From NCBI GenBank assembly GCA_945898095.1, contig CAMDHE010000021.1:1-45915 (forward strand): 45,915 bases of DNA. Reading direction: 5' to 3'. The notes beneath the pieces are model-generated. The model worked only from the letters and a program-made list of their open reading frames with translations, had not been told where the DNA came from and searched no databases. Position 1 is the first letter of the stretch, and each line of letters starts with the position of its first letter. The position numbers were made by a program, and so were the translations under genes. The stretch is from Roseateles toxinivorans. GTDB lineage: Bacteria; Pseudomonadota; Gammaproteobacteria; Burkholderiales; Burkholderiaceae_C. Below, in pieces: positions 24,376 to 33,620 of this stretch.

Positions 24376-24846
24376 ATGTTCCACATCGTTCTGGTGCACC
24401 CGGAAATTCCGCCGAACACCGGCAACATCATCCGTCTGGCCGCCAACACCGGCTGCTCGCTGCACCTGATCGAGCCGCTCGGGTTTCTGATGGAAGACCG
24501 ATTGCTGCAGCGCGCCGGGCTCGACTATCACGAGTACACCGCAGTCATCCGGCATCCCGATTGGGATGCTTTTCTTGACACCGCAAAACCCGACCCCGCG
24601 CGGCTCTTTGCCTTCACGACCAAGGGCAGCCGCTCGTTCGCCGAAGTCGCCTGGCAAGCCGGTGATTTCCTGGTGTTCGGCAATGAAACGGCCGGCCTGC
24701 CGCCTTCGCTGCGCGAGCAGTTTGCGCAAGAGCAGCGCCTGCGGCTGCCGATGCGCGCCGGTCAACGCAGCCTCAACCTCAGCAACAGCGTGGCAGTGGC
24801 CGTGTTCGAAGCCTGGCGACAAAACGGCTTCACCGGCGGTGCCTGA
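24376..24846 (+). CDS. trmL: tRNA (cytidine(34)-2'-O)-methyltransferase TrmL
   Basis: A 156-residue SPOUT-class enzyme that 2'-O-methylates the wobble base of tRNA-Leu using SAM. It begins FHIVLVHPEIPPNTGNIIRL and carries the trefoil-knot motifs VFGNETAGLPPSLRE and LPMRAGQRSLNLSNSVAVAV. Length and motif order are those of TrmL. It follows comF closely and converges on the TctC gene. Confidence 0.95.
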   Translation: MFHIVLVHPEIPPNTGNIIRLAANTGCSLHLIEPLGFLMEDRLLQRAGLDYHEYTAVIRHPDWDAFLDTAKPDPARLFAFTTKGSRSFAEVAWQAGDFLVFGNETAGLPPSLREQFAQEQRLRLPMRAGQRSLNLSNSVAVAVFEAWRQNGFTGGA

Positions 24847-24862
24847 ACAAGCCCGTGCATGG

Positions 24863-25825
24863 TTACTCGGGCTCAACGCCCGCCGCCTTGATCACGCCCG
24901 CCCAGCGCAGCCGCTCGGTCGCCATCAGCCGGGCCAGCCCTTCGGGCGAACTGCTGGCGGCAGTGAAATACAGGGCCTGCAGCCTGTCGCGCATCGCATC
25001 GCTGCGCAGGATCGTCTGCAACTCGCGCGCCAGCCGGTCGACGATCGCCGCCGGTGTCCTGGCCGGCGCCAACAAGGCTTGCCATGAAGTCGCCTCGAAA
25101 CCAGCAAATCCCAGTTCGGCCATCGTGGCCAGATCAGGCAGGGCAGCCATGCGCTCGAGACTGCTGACGCCGATTGCCAGCAGCTTGCCGGCCCTGACCT
25201 GCCCCATTGCAGCGCCCGGCACCATGAAGCAGGCTTGCACCTGACCGGCCAGCATGGCATTGACGACCTGCGGAAATCCCGGGTAAGGCACATGAGTCAG
25301 GGCGATACCGGCACGGGCCATGAAGGCCTCCATCACCAGATGGGCTGCGCTGCCATTGCCGACGCTGCCATAGTTCAACTGCCGCGGTTTTGACCTGGCC
25401 AACTGCAAGAAATCAGCCAGACTGGCTACGCCCAGCTTCGGCTCAATCACCAGCAAATTCGGCGAAGTCGCCACCAGGCCGATCGGCTGCAAGTCCTTGG
25501 CCGGGTCATAAGGCAGATGCCGATTCAGCAGCGGCGCGGTCACCAGCGGGCCCTGGATCGTCAGCAGCAAGCTGTAACCGTCGGCCTGCGCATGGGCGAC
25601 CGCCCCGGTGCCGATCTCGCCGCCAGCACCGGGCCGGTTGTCGACTACGAGGTTCTGACCAAGTGCTGCACCGAGCAGCAAGGCCAGCATCCGCGCGATC
25701 AGATCGGGCGAGCTGCCTGCAGGAAAAGGAACGACCAGGCGGATCGGCCGCTCAGGCCAGCCCTGCGCACGGGCAGGCCAGGCCGCCAGCGCTGTAGCGG
25801 CGAGCATGAGCTGTCGCCTCAGCAT
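24863..25825 (-). CDS. Bug/TctC-family substrate-binding protein
   Basis: A 320-residue periplasmic binding protein. The short signal peptide MLRRQLMLAATALAAWPARA precedes IRLVVPFPAGSSPDLIARML, LVVDNRPGAGGEIGTGAVAH, DGYSLLLTIQGPLV, HVPYPGFPQVVNAMLAGQVQ and ATMAELGFAGFEATSW. It begins one base after the gpsA stop on the same strand, so it is the tail of the rhodanese-grxC-secB-gpsA unit or separated from it only by the terminator upstream of gpsA. Ligand unknown. Confidence 0.92.
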   Translation of the reverse strand: MLRRQLMLAATALAAWPARAQGWPERPIRLVVPFPAGSSPDLIARMLALLLGAALGQNLVVDNRPGAGGEIGTGAVAHAQADGYSLLLTIQGPLVTAPLLNRHLPYDPAKDLQPIGLVATSPNLLVIEPKLGVASLADFLQLARSKPRQLNYGSVGNGSAAHLVMEAFMARAGIALTHVPYPGFPQVVNAMLAGQVQACFMVPGAAMGQVRAGKLLAIGVSSLERMAALPDLATMAELGFAGFEATSWQALLAPARTPAAIVDRLARELQTILRSDAMRDRLQALYFTAASSSPEGLARLMATERLRWAGVIKAAGVEPE

Positions 25826-25826
25826 C

Positions 25827-26843
25827 TCAGCTTTCCGGCCTTGCTTGACGCCCCATCAAGAGGTCGACTGCGGCGACCGGACTCAAGCGGCCGTCCAGCA
25901 CCGCAACCACGGCTTCGGTAATCGGCATTTCGATCCCCTTCAAGCTCGCCCGCGCCAGCACCGTCGGTGCGCTGTAGACGCCCTCGGCGACATGGCCGAG
26001 ATCATGCAGGATGTCGGCGAGGGCCTGCCCTTGGGCCAATGCCAGCCCGACGCGGCGATTGCGTGACAGGTCGCCGGTGGCCGTCAGCACCAGATCGCCG
26101 ATGCCGGACAGTCCCATGAAGGTTTCGCTGCGCGCGCCCAGCGCCAGGCCCAGCCTGAGCATTTCAGCCAGGCCACGGGTGATCAGCGCGGCACGCGCAT
26201 TCAGGCCCGGCGCATTGGCGCTGTCGCCACGGCCCTCAGCCTTAAGTCGCAGTCCGTCAGCGATACCGACGGCAATCGCCAGCACGTTCTTGACCGCGCC
26301 GCCGACCTCGACGCCGACCGGATCGGCCGAGGTATAGATGCGCAACCTCTCGCTGTGGAAAGCCGCGACCGCAGCCAAGGTCAGCGCTTCGTCGTCGCTG
26401 GCTGCGACCAGCGCGGTCGGCTGACCCGCGGCGACTTCCTGCGCAAAACTGGGCCCGGACAGAATCCCGCCGCGCAGCAGCGGCTGGACTTCGCGCGCAA
26501 TTTCATGCCCGAGCATCCCGCTGCCGGCCTCGAAGCCCTTGCACAGCCATAGCACCTGGGCACCTGCCGGCAAAGCCGTCAGCATCGGGCGCAGCGCCGC
26601 CATCGGCGTGGCCACGACGATCAGCCCGTCTGCAGCGTGGGCAATGGCACGCGCCAGGTCAGCCTGGACCGACAAGGCCTGCGGCAGCAACGTATCGGGC
26701 AGATAGCGGACATTGCAACGCTGCGACTGCATGGCGCTGACGGCCAACGGGTCGCGCGCCCAGAGCACCACCTGATGCCTTGCAGCGGCCTGCACGGCCA
26801 GCGCCGTACCCCAGGCACCGGCGCCGAGAATGCTGATTTTCAT
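25827..26843 (-). CDS. gpsA: Glycerol-3-phosphate dehydrogenase [NAD(P)+]
   Basis: A 338-residue enzyme that reduces dihydroxyacetone phosphate to sn-glycerol 3-phosphate, the backbone of phospholipids. The nucleotide fold GAGAWG is at residues 7-12 ([20 protein letters not shown]). The substrate region [20 protein letters not shown] with its catalytic Lys, and the [20 protein letters not shown] segment, are intact. It is located downstream of secB, separated from it by a terminator-like hairpin, and immediately upstream of a TctC gene. Confidence 0.96.
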   Translation of the reverse strand: MKISILGAGAWGTALAVQAAARHQVVLWARDPLAVSAMQSQRCNVRYLPDTLLPQALSVQADLARAIAHAADGLIVVATPMAALRPMLTALPAGAQVLWLCKGFEAGSGMLGHEIAREVQPLLRGGILSGPSFAQEVAAGQPTALVAASDDEALTLAAVAAFHSERLRIYTSADPVGVEVGGAVKNVLAIAVGIADGLRLKAEGRGDSANAPGLNARAALITRGLAEMLRLGLALGARSETFMGLSGIGDLVLTATGDLSRNRRVGLALAQGQALADILHDLGHVAEGVYSAPTVLARASLKGIEMPITEAVVAVLDGRLSPVAAVDLLMGRQARPES

Positions 26844-26896
26844 ATCGCTCTCCAGTTGCTGCTCAGCCCGCAGGCAGATTTTCGGAAGTCCTGCTC

Positions 26897-26924
26897 AAAA
26901 AAATGCCCCTGCTGAGCAGAGGCA
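26897..26924 (-). terminator. Rho-independent terminator after secB
   Basis: On the minus strand, TGCC-T-CTGC ... GCAG-G-GGCA pair around a TCA loop, with one mismatch, followed by seven T. It falls between secB and gpsA, so gpsA may depend on partial read-through or its own promoter. Confidence 0.8.
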
Positions 26925-26950
26925 TGATCCTGCTGCAAAGCGCGACAAAC

Positions 26951-27409
26951 TCAGTTCATCGTGCCCGCTGCAGCGGCGTCGCGTTGCGCTTGCTGCGCTT
27001 CGAACATGGCCTGGAAGTTGACTTCCGACAGCAGCACCGGCGGGAAGCCGGCGCGGGTGCAGACATCCGAAACGATGGCGCGCAGATAGGGATAAATCAT
27101 CTGCGGGCAGACGATGCCCAGAATGCCTTCGAGCTGCTCTTGCGGCACATGGCGGATCTCGAAGATGCCGGCTTGCTTGGCCTCGATCAGGAACAGCGTC
27201 TTGTCGCCGACCTTGGTGGTGACGGTGGCCGTCACGCAGACCTCGAACACACCTTCAGCCACTGGTTCAGCCGACAGCGCGAGATTGATGTCAACTTCGG
27301 GCTGGGTCTGCTCCAGCAGGATTTGTGGCGCATTGGGTTGCTCCAGTGACAAATCCTTCAAATACATCCGCTGGATCTGGAACACTGGGTTTTCGGTATC
27401 GTCTGCCAT
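26951..27409 (-). CDS. secB: Protein-export chaperone SecB
   Basis: A 152-residue tetrameric cytoplasmic chaperone that keeps secretory precursors unfolded and hands them to SecA. It starts [20 protein letters not shown] and has family segments [40 protein letters not shown] and [28 protein letters not shown] 27409 fits the usual SecB start; a longer upstream frame is not conserved. It lies in the order rhodanese-grxC-secB, common in Burkholderiales. Confidence 0.97.
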   Translation of the reverse strand: MADDTENPVFQIQRMYLKDLSLEQPNAPQILLEQTQPEVDINLALSAEPVAEGVFEVCVTATVTTKVGDKTLFLIEAKQAGIFEIRHVPQEQLEGILGIVCPQMIYPYLRAIVSDVCTRAGFPPVLLSEVNFQAMFEAQQAQRDAAAAGTMN

Positions 27410-27509
27410 GATGTCTCTCAAAATAATAGGGCCCGTCAGCTCAATGCCAGGGGCGGCGGCTGCGATTATGACCCAGGCTTTACACCGGGCTTCGCGCCGG
27501 GCTGGTAAA

Positions 27510-27770
27510 TCAGGCGTTTTGCAACATCGCCTGCAGGCCGCCACGCTGGTCGAGCGCCATCAACTCATCGCAGCCCCCGACATGGGTATCGCCGATGAAA
27601 ATCTGCGGCACGGTACGGCGTCCGGTCAGCTGCATCATCTGCTCGCGTGCCTGCGCATCGAGGTCGATGCGGACTTCTTCAATCTGCTCGACACCGCGCT
27701 GCTTCAGCAGGGCCTTGGCCCGCAAGCAGTAGGGGCAGACCTGGGTGGTGTACATCTTCACGGCGCGCAT
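27510..27770 (-). CDS. grxC: Glutaredoxin 3
   Basis: An 86-residue dithiol glutaredoxin that reduces disulfides with glutathione. The active site CPYC is at residues 12-15, followed by the glutathione-binding segments [18 protein letters not shown]. Length is normal for GrxC. It lies 34 bp downstream of the rhodanese gene and 100 bp upstream of secB, in one likely operon. Confidence 0.95.
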   Translation of the reverse strand: MRAVKMYTTQVCPYCLRAKALLKQRGVEQIEEVRIDLDAQAREQMMQLTGRRTVPQIFIGDTHVGGCDELMALDQRGGLQAMLQNA

Positions 27771-27804
27771 GCGGCTTCCTCTGACAGAAATTGATTAGGG
27801 CAGA

Positions 27805-28215
27805 TCAGGCCGACTTTTCCAGCGGCAGACCGGCTTCGCGCCAGGCATTCAAGCCGCCATCCAGGGAATGGGCGTTTTCATAGCCAAGCTTGCGCAAGCT
27901 GGCAGCCGCGCGCGCTGCACGGGCGCCGCTCTTGCAGATGGCGATCAGCGGCAGGGTCTTGTTCGACGGCAAGGATTTGTGGCCCTCCAGCGCGGCCAGC
28001 GGCACATTGCGCGAACCTGCCACATGCGCTGCAGCAAATTCCTCAGCCTCGCAGACATCGATCAAGACCGCCTTTTCGCGATTCATCATCCGCACCACCT
28101 CGGCGGTCGGCAACGCAGCGCCTTGACTGCCGCGCAGCAGCATCGGACGCAGCAACAAGCCGCCCGACACCGAAGCAGCCAGCAACAGAATCCAGTTTTC
28201 GAGCAAAAAGTTCAA
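27805..28215 (-). CDS. Membrane-anchored rhodanese-like protein
   Basis: About 136 residues. An N-terminal membrane helix (NWILLLAASVSGGLLL) leads to a single rhodanese domain with LIDVCEAEEFAAAHVAGSRN, the active-site loop CKSGARA and SLDGGLNAWREAGLPL. Rhodanese domains move sulfane sulfur through the Cys of that loop. The start appears to be TTG 28215 (LNFLLENW, where relatives have MNFLLENW); no ATG is near. The gene is divergent from gpmA and heads the grxC-secB unit. Confidence 0.86.
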   Translation of the reverse strand: MNFLLENWILLLAASVSGGLLLRPMLLRGSQGAALPTAEVVRMMNREKAVLIDVCEAEEFAAAHVAGSRNVPLAALEGHKSLPSNKTLPLIAICKSGARAARAAASLRKLGYENAHSLDGGLNAWREAGLPLEKSA

Positions 28216-28345
28216 GGGGCTATATCCGGAAGGAAAAAGAAGGCGATTATAGAAAGAACCTGCGTCAGGCTGCTGGCGGCCGGTCGTCAAGGGGTGCAGC
28301 CCGATAGAATTGGCTTGCCCGAATCGGGCGGCCTCAGACCCGTCA

Positions 28346-29089
28346 ATGTACAAGCTCGTTCTGATTCGCCATGGCGAATCCACCTGGAATCTCGAAAACC
28401 GCTTCACCGGCTGGACCGATGTCGATCTGACCCCCACCGGCGTCGAACAAGCCAAACAAGCCGGCATCCTGCTCAAGGAAGCTGGGCTGGACTTCGACAT
28501 CGCTTACACCTCGGTGCTCAAACGCGCGGTCTGGACCCTCTGGCATTGCCTCGATCAGATGGACCGGACCTGGCTGCCAGTGGTCAACGCCTGGCGCCTC
28601 AACGAGCGCCATTACGGCGCGCTTCAGGGCCTGAACAAGGCCGATACAGCGAAGAAGTTCGGCGACCCGCAGGTGCTGATCTGGCGCCGCAGCTACGACA
28701 TTCCACCACCGGCCCTGGACCCCAGCGATCCGCGTAGCGAGCGCAGCGACCCGCGTTACGCCAATCTCGACGCTGAGTTGGTGCCGCTGACCGAATGCCT
28801 GAAGGACACGGTTGCTCGGGTGCTGCCTTTCTGGGATGAAACCATCGCGCCGGCGATCAAGTCCGGCCAGCGCATCGTCATCTCGGCCCATGGCAATAGC
28901 ATCCGCGCGCTGGTCAAATACCTCGACGGCATTGGCGACAACGAGATCGTCGGTGTCAACATCCCCAACGGCATTCCGCTGGTCTATGAGCTCGATGCTG
29001 ACTTGAATCCGATCAAGAGCTATTACCTCGGTGACCCGGAAGCTGCGGCAAAAGCAGCCGCAGCCGTCGCCAACCAGGGCAAAGCCTGA
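28346..29089 (+). CDS. gpmA: 2,3-bisphosphoglycerate-dependent phosphoglycerate mutase
   Basis: A 247-residue glycolytic enzyme that interconverts 3- and 2-phosphoglycerate through a phospho-histidine. The RHGES motif is at residues 8-12 ([20 protein letters not shown]), then [20 protein letters not shown] and the second catalytic His in [16 protein letters not shown]. Start ATG 28346 fits the family exactly. It is divergent from the rhodanese gene and converges end to end with the acyltransferase gene (stops touching at 29089/29090). Confidence 0.97.
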   Translation: MYKLVLIRHGESTWNLENRFTGWTDVDLTPTGVEQAKQAGILLKEAGLDFDIAYTSVLKRAVWTLWHCLDQMDRTWLPVVNAWRLNERHYGALQGLNKADTAKKFGDPQVLIWRRSYDIPPPALDPSDPRSERSDPRYANLDAELVPLTECLKDTVARVLPFWDETIAPAIKSGQRIVISAHGNSIRALVKYLDGIGDNEIVGVNIPNGIPLVYELDADLNPIKSYYLGDPEAAAKAAAAVANQGKA

Positions 29090-29830
29090 TCAGTCGAGAT
29101 CGGCCAAAGCCTGTGCAATCGTGTCGCGCAGATGCGCGGCCAGCGCGCGGCGATCGGCATGCGCTGTTGCCATCGCCGGCAGCACCCGCAACTGCACGCT
29201 CAGCCCACGCGCTGAGGCGATGGCCCACAGGCTTTGCACCAGGCTGGTCTCGCCGATGAACTGCGCTGCCAGGCTGAAGCGCTGACCCGGCTCGGACCAG
29301 CGCAAGACCAGCGGCTGCAAAGGCGTTTCAGTGGCGATCGCCGCCTGCAGCAGATTGGCATGAAAGGGCAGCAGTTCGGGCCCGGAGCCGGTCGTTCCTT
29401 CGGGGAAAACCGCTACCGTGTCGCCCATTTTCAAGGCCTCGGCCATCTGGTGAACGACGCGCAGTGCATCGCGCTTGCTGCTGCGCTCGATGAATAAAGT
29501 GCCCACGCCCTCGACCATCGACCCGATGACGGGCCAATGCCGCACATCGGCCTTGGAGACGAAACGCGCTTCGGGCAGCAGCGCATGCAGGGCGGCGATG
29601 TCGAGCCAGGACACATGGTTGGTCACCACCAGCTTGGCGCCGGGCCGGCCTTGGCCCTGCGTGGCCAACTGCACGCCGAGAATCTTCAACAACTTTGCCG
29701 ACCAGCGCTGGATATGCGCCTGACGCTGGACCAGCCTCAGCGATCCGAAGCGCAACTTGATCAGCAGCAGACCCTGCAGCGCATGCAGGGCAAAGCGCAG
29801 CAAGCGCCAGACGGCAACGAAGCTGCGCAA
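29090..29830 (-). CDS. Lysophospholipid (1-acyl-glycerol-3-phosphate) acyltransferase
   Basis: About 246 residues of the PlsC family, which acylates lysophosphatidic acid at the inner membrane. The catalytic motif NHVSWLD (NHxxxxD), the VGTLFIERSSKRDA block and the FPEGTTGSGPELLPF motif are all present after an N-terminal hydrophobic segment. The gene follows pyrX; the first sensible start after the pyrX stop is TTG 29830 (LRSFVAVWRLLRF), one base past it. An ATG at 29929 would overlap pyrX by about 100 bases with unconserved sequence. It is the last gene of the pyr unit. Confidence 0.88.
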   Translation of the reverse strand: MRSFVAVWRLLRFALHALQGLLLIKLRFGSLRLVQRQAHIQRWSAKLLKILGVQLATQGQGRPGAKLVVTNHVSWLDIAALHALLPEARFVSKADVRHWPVIGSMVEGVGTLFIERSSKRDALRVVHQMAEALKMGDTVAVFPEGTTGSGPELLPFHANLLQAAIATETPLQPLVLRWSEPGQRFSLAAQFIGETSLVQSLWAIASARGLSVQLRVLPAMATAHADRRALAAHLRDTIAQALADLD

Positions 29831-29831
29831 G

Positions 29832-31151
29832 TCAGGCGACCAGGGCGGCAGCGTCAAACGCGATATGGCCCGCCACCAAGGTGTAGCGAACCTGCGCCGG
29901 CAACTCAAAACCGCTGGTCTTGAATGCAAAAGGCGTGTGCTTGCCCTGGCTGCTCAAACCTTCAGGCGTGACTTGCCAATATGACTCTGGATCAAAAATG
30001 CAGATGTCGGCCACGCCGCCATCGACCAGGCGGCCAGCGCTGGCGGTCAGAGAACCGAGCGCATTGCCGAGCACCCGCACCGGCGCTGCGGTCACCACCT
30101 CCAGCGCCCGTGCCAATGGCTGGCCCTCGTCAGCCGCCCAGCGCAAAGCCAGACTGAGCAAGAGCTCAAGCCCGGTAGCACCCGGTGTGGCTTCGGCAAA
30201 AGGCATGTTCTTTTCGTCGGCAGTCACCGGCATATGGTCGCTGACCAGGGCGTCGAGCGTGCCGTCGACCAGACCTGCCCGCAAGGCGGCACGATCCCGG
30301 CCCTGGCGCAGCGGCGGATTCAAGCGCATTGCCGAATTGAAATAGCCGATGTCGACATCGGTCAGATGCAGCGAATTGATCGACACATCGGCGGTCACCG
30401 CCAGCCCTTCGCGCTTGGCCGCGCGCACCAACTCGACCCCGGCAGCACTGGAAATCCGGCATAAATGGACTCGCGCGCCGGTCGAGCGCATCAGCTCGAA
30501 GATCGTATGCAGCGCCACCGTCTCGGCCGTCACCGGCACACCCGACAGACCCAGCCTTGTCGCCACCGCACCGCTGGCCGCCACACCGCCGCTGAGGTAG
30601 GCATCCTGCGGGCGCAGCCAGACGCTGTAGTCATAGGTTGCCGCATAGAGCAGCGAGCGGGCCAGCACCAAGGTGTCGCGCAATGGCCTGTCCGCTTGCG
30701 AGAAGCCGACACAACCAGCCTCGGTCAAGGCGGCCATTTCGGTCAGCACCTCGCCGTCCAGACCGCGCGTCAAGGCACCCAGCGGGAAGAGCCGGCAGCG
30801 GCTCAGTTTGCGCGCGCGGAACTTCAGCATCTCGACCAGACCAGGCTCATCGAGCACCGGATCGGTATCCGGCGGGCAGACCAGACTGGTCACGCCGCCG
30901 GCAGCCGCCGCTTTCAATTCGCTTTCCAGCATGCCTTCATGCTCATGGCCGGGCTCACGCAGCCTGGCCGCCAGGTCGACCAGGCCGGGGGCGACGATCA
31001 GCCCGCTCGCGTCGATCACGCGGTCGGGTTGAAAATCAGCCGACACAGCGCCCAAAGCGACGATGCGGCCCGCCGCCACACCGAGGTCGCCAATCCGGTC
31101 GAGGCCCGAGGCCGGATCGATCAAACGGCCGCCCTTGATCAGAATTTTCAT
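29832..31151 (-). CDS. pyrX: Dihydroorotase-like protein, predicted inactive (PyrX / PyrC')
   Basis: A 439-residue amidohydrolase-fold protein. Class I dihydroorotases have DxHxH for the metal pair, but here the segment reads [14 protein letters not shown] with no His. A second ligand site expected as HICHVS reads VHLCRISSA, and the later HH site is replaced by INSLHL. Only SDHMP remains near normal. In Pseudomonas and related bacteria such pseudo-dihydroorotases have no activity and are needed to assemble aspartate transcarbamoylase with PyrB. The 4-base ATGA overlap with pyrB fits that role. An active dihydroorotase must be encoded elsewhere. Confidence 0.88.
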   Translation of the reverse strand: MKILIKGGRLIDPASGLDRIGDLGVAAGRIVALGAVSADFQPDRVIDASGLIVAPGLVDLAARLREPGHEHEGMLESELKAAAAGGVTSLVCPPDTDPVLDEPGLVEMLKFRARKLSRCRLFPLGALTRGLDGEVLTEMAALTEAGCVGFSQADRPLRDTLVLARSLLYAATYDYSVWLRPQDAYLSGGVAASGAVATRLGLSGVPVTAETVALHTIFELMRSTGARVHLCRISSAAGVELVRAAKREGLAVTADVSINSLHLTDVDIGYFNSAMRLNPPLRQGRDRAALRAGLVDGTLDALVSDHMPVTADEKNMPFAEATPGATGLELLLSLALRWAADEGQPLARALEVVTAAPVRVLGNALGSLTASAGRLVDGGVADICIFDPESYWQVTPEGLSSQGKHTPFAFKTSGFELPAQVRYTLVAGHIAFDAAALVA

Positions 31152-32110
31152 GCTTCATTCCCCGCCAATATCGACATCACCGCCATCCGCACCGCAATGC
31201 CGAAAGTCACTTGCGGCAGGATCACGCTCTGCTTGCCATCAGCCACGCAGGATGAAATTTCCACCCCGCGGTTGATCGGCCCCGGGTGCATGACGATCGC
31301 ATCGGGTTTGGCCAGGGCCAGCTTCTCCGGTGTCAGGCCGAAGTTCTTGAAAAACTCGCCGGCACTCGGCAGCATGCCGCCGCTCATCCGCTCGTTCTGC
31401 AGGCGCAGCATGATGATCACATCGGCACCGCGCACACCTTCGGCCATGTCGTGACAGACGCGCACGCCCATCTCGCGCAGATCGCCTGGTACCAGCGTCT
31501 TCGGGCCGACCGCACGGATCTCGGGTACGCCGAGGATATTCAAGGCATGGATGTCGCTGCGCGCGACGCGCGAATGCACGATGTCGCCGACGATCGCGAC
31601 GGTCAGATTGCGGAAATCCTGCTTGTAATGCCTGATCGTGTACATATCGAGCAGACCCTGGGTCGGATGCGCATGGCGCCCGTCCCCGGCGTTGACCACA
31701 TGCACATGCGGGGCGCAATGTTCGGCGATCAGATAGGGTGCGCCGCTCTCGCCATGGCGCACGACAAACATGTCGGCATGCATCGCCGACAGATTGGCCA
31801 CCGTGTCGAGCAGGGTCTCACCCTTGGCGGTCGAACTGCGCGCGATGTCGAGGTTCAGGACATCGGCCGACAAACGCTTGGCGGCGATCTCGAAGGTGGT
31901 GCGGGTGCGGGTGCTGTTCTCGAAGAACAGATTGAAAACGCTCTTGCCGCGCAGCAGCGGCACTTTCTTGACTTCGCGGTCATTGACCGACAAAAAAGTC
32001 CCGGCGGTATCGAGAATCTGGTGGATGACCGCCTGCGGCAGGCCTTCGATCGACAGCAGGTGGACCAACTCACCATGCTTGTTCAACTGCGGGTTGCGTC
32101 TGGACAGCAT
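31148..32110 (-). CDS. pyrB: Aspartate carbamoyltransferase catalytic subunit
   Basis: A 320-residue enzyme joining carbamoyl phosphate and aspartate, the committed step of pyrimidine synthesis. It has the carbamoyl-phosphate motif STRTRTTFE, then [36 protein letters not shown] and [13 protein letters not shown]. Its end overlaps pyrX by 4 bases and it starts 3 bases after pyrR. The operon order yqgE-ruvX-pyrR-pyrB-pyrX is standard for this order of bacteria. Confidence 0.97.
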   Translation of the reverse strand: MLSRRNPQLNKHGELVHLLSIEGLPQAVIHQILDTAGTFLSVNDREVKKVPLLRGKSVFNLFFENSTRTRTTFEIAAKRLSADVLNLDIARSSTAKGETLLDTVANLSAMHADMFVVRHGESGAPYLIAEHCAPHVHVVNAGDGRHAHPTQGLLDMYTIRHYKQDFRNLTVAIVGDIVHSRVARSDIHALNILGVPEIRAVGPKTLVPGDLREMGVRVCHDMAEGVRGADVIIMLRLQNERMSGGMLPSAGEFFKNFGLTPEKLALAKPDAIVMHPGPINRGVEISSCVADGKQSVILPQVTFGIAVRMAVMSILAGNEA

Positions 32111-32113
32111 GGC

Positions 32114-32614
32114 TCAGCCTCCCTTCAAATCAAAACTGAAACGGCTCGCATCGTCCTTGGCCAGACGCAGGTTCTGCCCGGCCCCGAGGCTGATGCGTGC
32201 GGCTGAAAACGCCGGTTCGATCGGCAATTCGCGCCCGCCGCGGTCGACCAGCACCACCAGGGTCACGCTGGCCGGGCGGCCGAAATCAAACAGCTCGTTG
32301 ATCACCGCCCTTGTCGTGCGCCCGGTGAACAGGACATCGTCGATCAGCAGAATTGGCAGGCCGCTGACGTCAAACGGCAGCTTGGTGTGATCGGCTCCGG
32401 CAGACATGCCGCGGCTGCTGAAATCATCGCGGTGCATGGCGCTGGAAATCACGCCAGGCTGGCCCGGCAGTCCGAGGTCGCGTTGCAGGCGCTCGGCCAG
32501 CCAAGCGCCACCGGACCAGATGCCGACCAGCACAGTGTCGGGCTGCAGCAGTTTTTTGACGCCGCGCAGCAACTCGACATAGAGCGCCTCGGCATCGAGA
32601 AAAATATCGCTCAT
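32114..32614 (-). CDS. pyrR: PyrR bifunctional regulator / uracil phosphoribosyltransferase
   Basis: A 166-residue phosphoribosyltransferase-fold protein with the PRPP motif [40 protein letters not shown], and a C-terminal [20 protein letters not shown]. In Gram-positive bacteria PyrR senses UMP and attenuates pyr mRNA. In betaproteobacteria its role is less clear and it may act mainly as uracil phosphoribosyltransferase. I saw no obvious PyrR-binding attenuator upstream of pyrB. It overlaps ruvX by 4 bases. Confidence 0.92.
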   Translation of the reverse strand: MSDIFLDAEALYVELLRGVKKLLQPDTVLVGIWSGGAWLAERLQRDLGLPGQPGVISSAMHRDDFSSRGMSAGADHTKLPFDVSGLPILLIDDVLFTGRTTRAVINELFDFGRPASVTLVVLVDRGGRELPIEPAFSAARISLGAGQNLRLAKDDASRFSFDLKGG

Positions 32615-33006
32615 TGATGCTCCCGGAAATATTGTTCAAGAATCAGGGCGGCGGCAGTCGAATCGACATCGCGCGCGCCGCGGCTCTCGGCCTCGACGCT
32701 GGTGTAGCGTTCGTCCACCTCATAAACGCTCAGGCGGAATCGCCCATGCAACTGCCGCCCGAAGCGGCGCGCGCGCAAGGTCATTGCATGCTCGGCGCCG
32801 TCGGGATGAACCGGCAGCCCGACCACCAGCGCATCCGGCTGCCATTCCTTGATCAGCCGTTCGATCGCGAGGAAACGGGCTTCGCCGTCGACCGCGATCG
32901 ATTTCAGCGGCTCGGCGCTTTGCGAAAAACGGTTCCCAGTCGCAACGCCGATCCGCCGCGTGCCGAAGTCGAAAGCCAGCAGCGATTGCGGGGCCTCGCC
33001 GGTCAT
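32611..33006 (-). CDS. ruvX: RuvX/YqgF putative pre-16S rRNA nuclease (Holliday junction resolvase-like)
   Basis: A 131-residue RNase H-like protein implicated in 16S rRNA 5'-end maturation. [19 protein letters not shown] carries the first catalytic Asp, [19 protein letters not shown] the middle motif, and [13 protein letters not shown] the later acidic residues. ATG 33006 is used ([10 protein letters not shown]); a TTG nine bases upstream overlaps the yqgE stop. It is in the essential-gene operon yqgE-ruvX-pyrR. Confidence 0.94.
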   Translation of the reverse strand: MTGEAPQSLLAFDFGTRRIGVATGNRFSQSAEPLKSIAVDGEARFLAIERLIKEWQPDALVVGLPVHPDGAEHAMTLRARRFGRQLHGRFRLSVYEVDERYTSVEAESRGARDVDSTAAALILEQYFREHQ

Positions 33007-33008
33007 GC

Positions 33009-33593
33009 TCAGCAATGCCCTGCCTGCTGGCTGAGCATGCGCGGGTCGACTCCGAGCAGGCGCAAAGCCCCCTCATAGCGCTGCTCGACCGGCGTGTCGA
33101 AGATGATGCCTGGCGAGGCCTCGACGGTCAGCCAGCCATTGCGACCGATTTCCTCTTCGAGCTGACCCGCCGCCCAACCGCAGTAGCCCAGCGTCACCAG
33201 CACACGCTTCGGCCCGGCGCCATTGGCCAGCGCTTCGAGCACATCGCGACTGGTCGTCATCGACAGACCGCCCGGCACAACCAGGGTGGCATTGAACTGG
33301 CCCGCCTTGGCGTCCAGCGGCTCATGCAGAACGAAGCCGCGCTCGGTCTGCACCGGGCCACCGAAAAAGACCGACAGGGCCGCCAGCTCTTCATGCGGCA
33401 GGCTCAGCTCGACTTTCTCGAACAGATTACCCAGCGTCAGCGCAATCGGCTTGTTGATCACCAGGCCCAACGCACCCTGTTCGTTGTGCTCGCACATATA
33501 GACCACGCTGCCGGAAAAAGCCTCGTCGGCCATGCCGGGCATGGCGATCAGAAACTGGTTGCTAAGGTCGATTCGCTCTTGTGCCATACGCAT
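33009..33593 (-). CDS. yqgE: YqgE/AlgH family protein
   Basis: A 194-residue protein with the family opening [57 protein letters not shown] and [19 protein letters not shown]. The family is conserved next to ruvX; AlgH was once linked to alginate control in Pseudomonas but its biochemical role is not settled. Two starts are close, ATG 33593 and ATG 33587. It diverges from the photolyase with only 27 bp between start codons, so the two promoters must overlap the coding ends. Confidence 0.92.
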   Translation of the reverse strand: MRMAQERIDLSNQFLIAMPGMADEAFSGSVVYMCEHNEQGALGLVINKPIALTLGNLFEKVELSLPHEELAALSVFFGGPVQTERGFVLHEPLDAKAGQFNATLVVPGGLSMTTSRDVLEALANGAGPKRVLVTLGYCGWAAGQLEEEIGRNGWLTVEASPGIIFDTPVEQRYEGALRLLGVDPRMLSQQAGHC

Positions 33594-33620
33594 AGTTTAT
33601 TCGTCAGCGAAACTCCGGGC

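Noticed and set aside
33015-33620. In-frame upstream extension of the photolyase gene across yqgE
   Set aside because: The extension is antisense to yqgE, has no conserved residues, and photolyases of this class start at about 33621.
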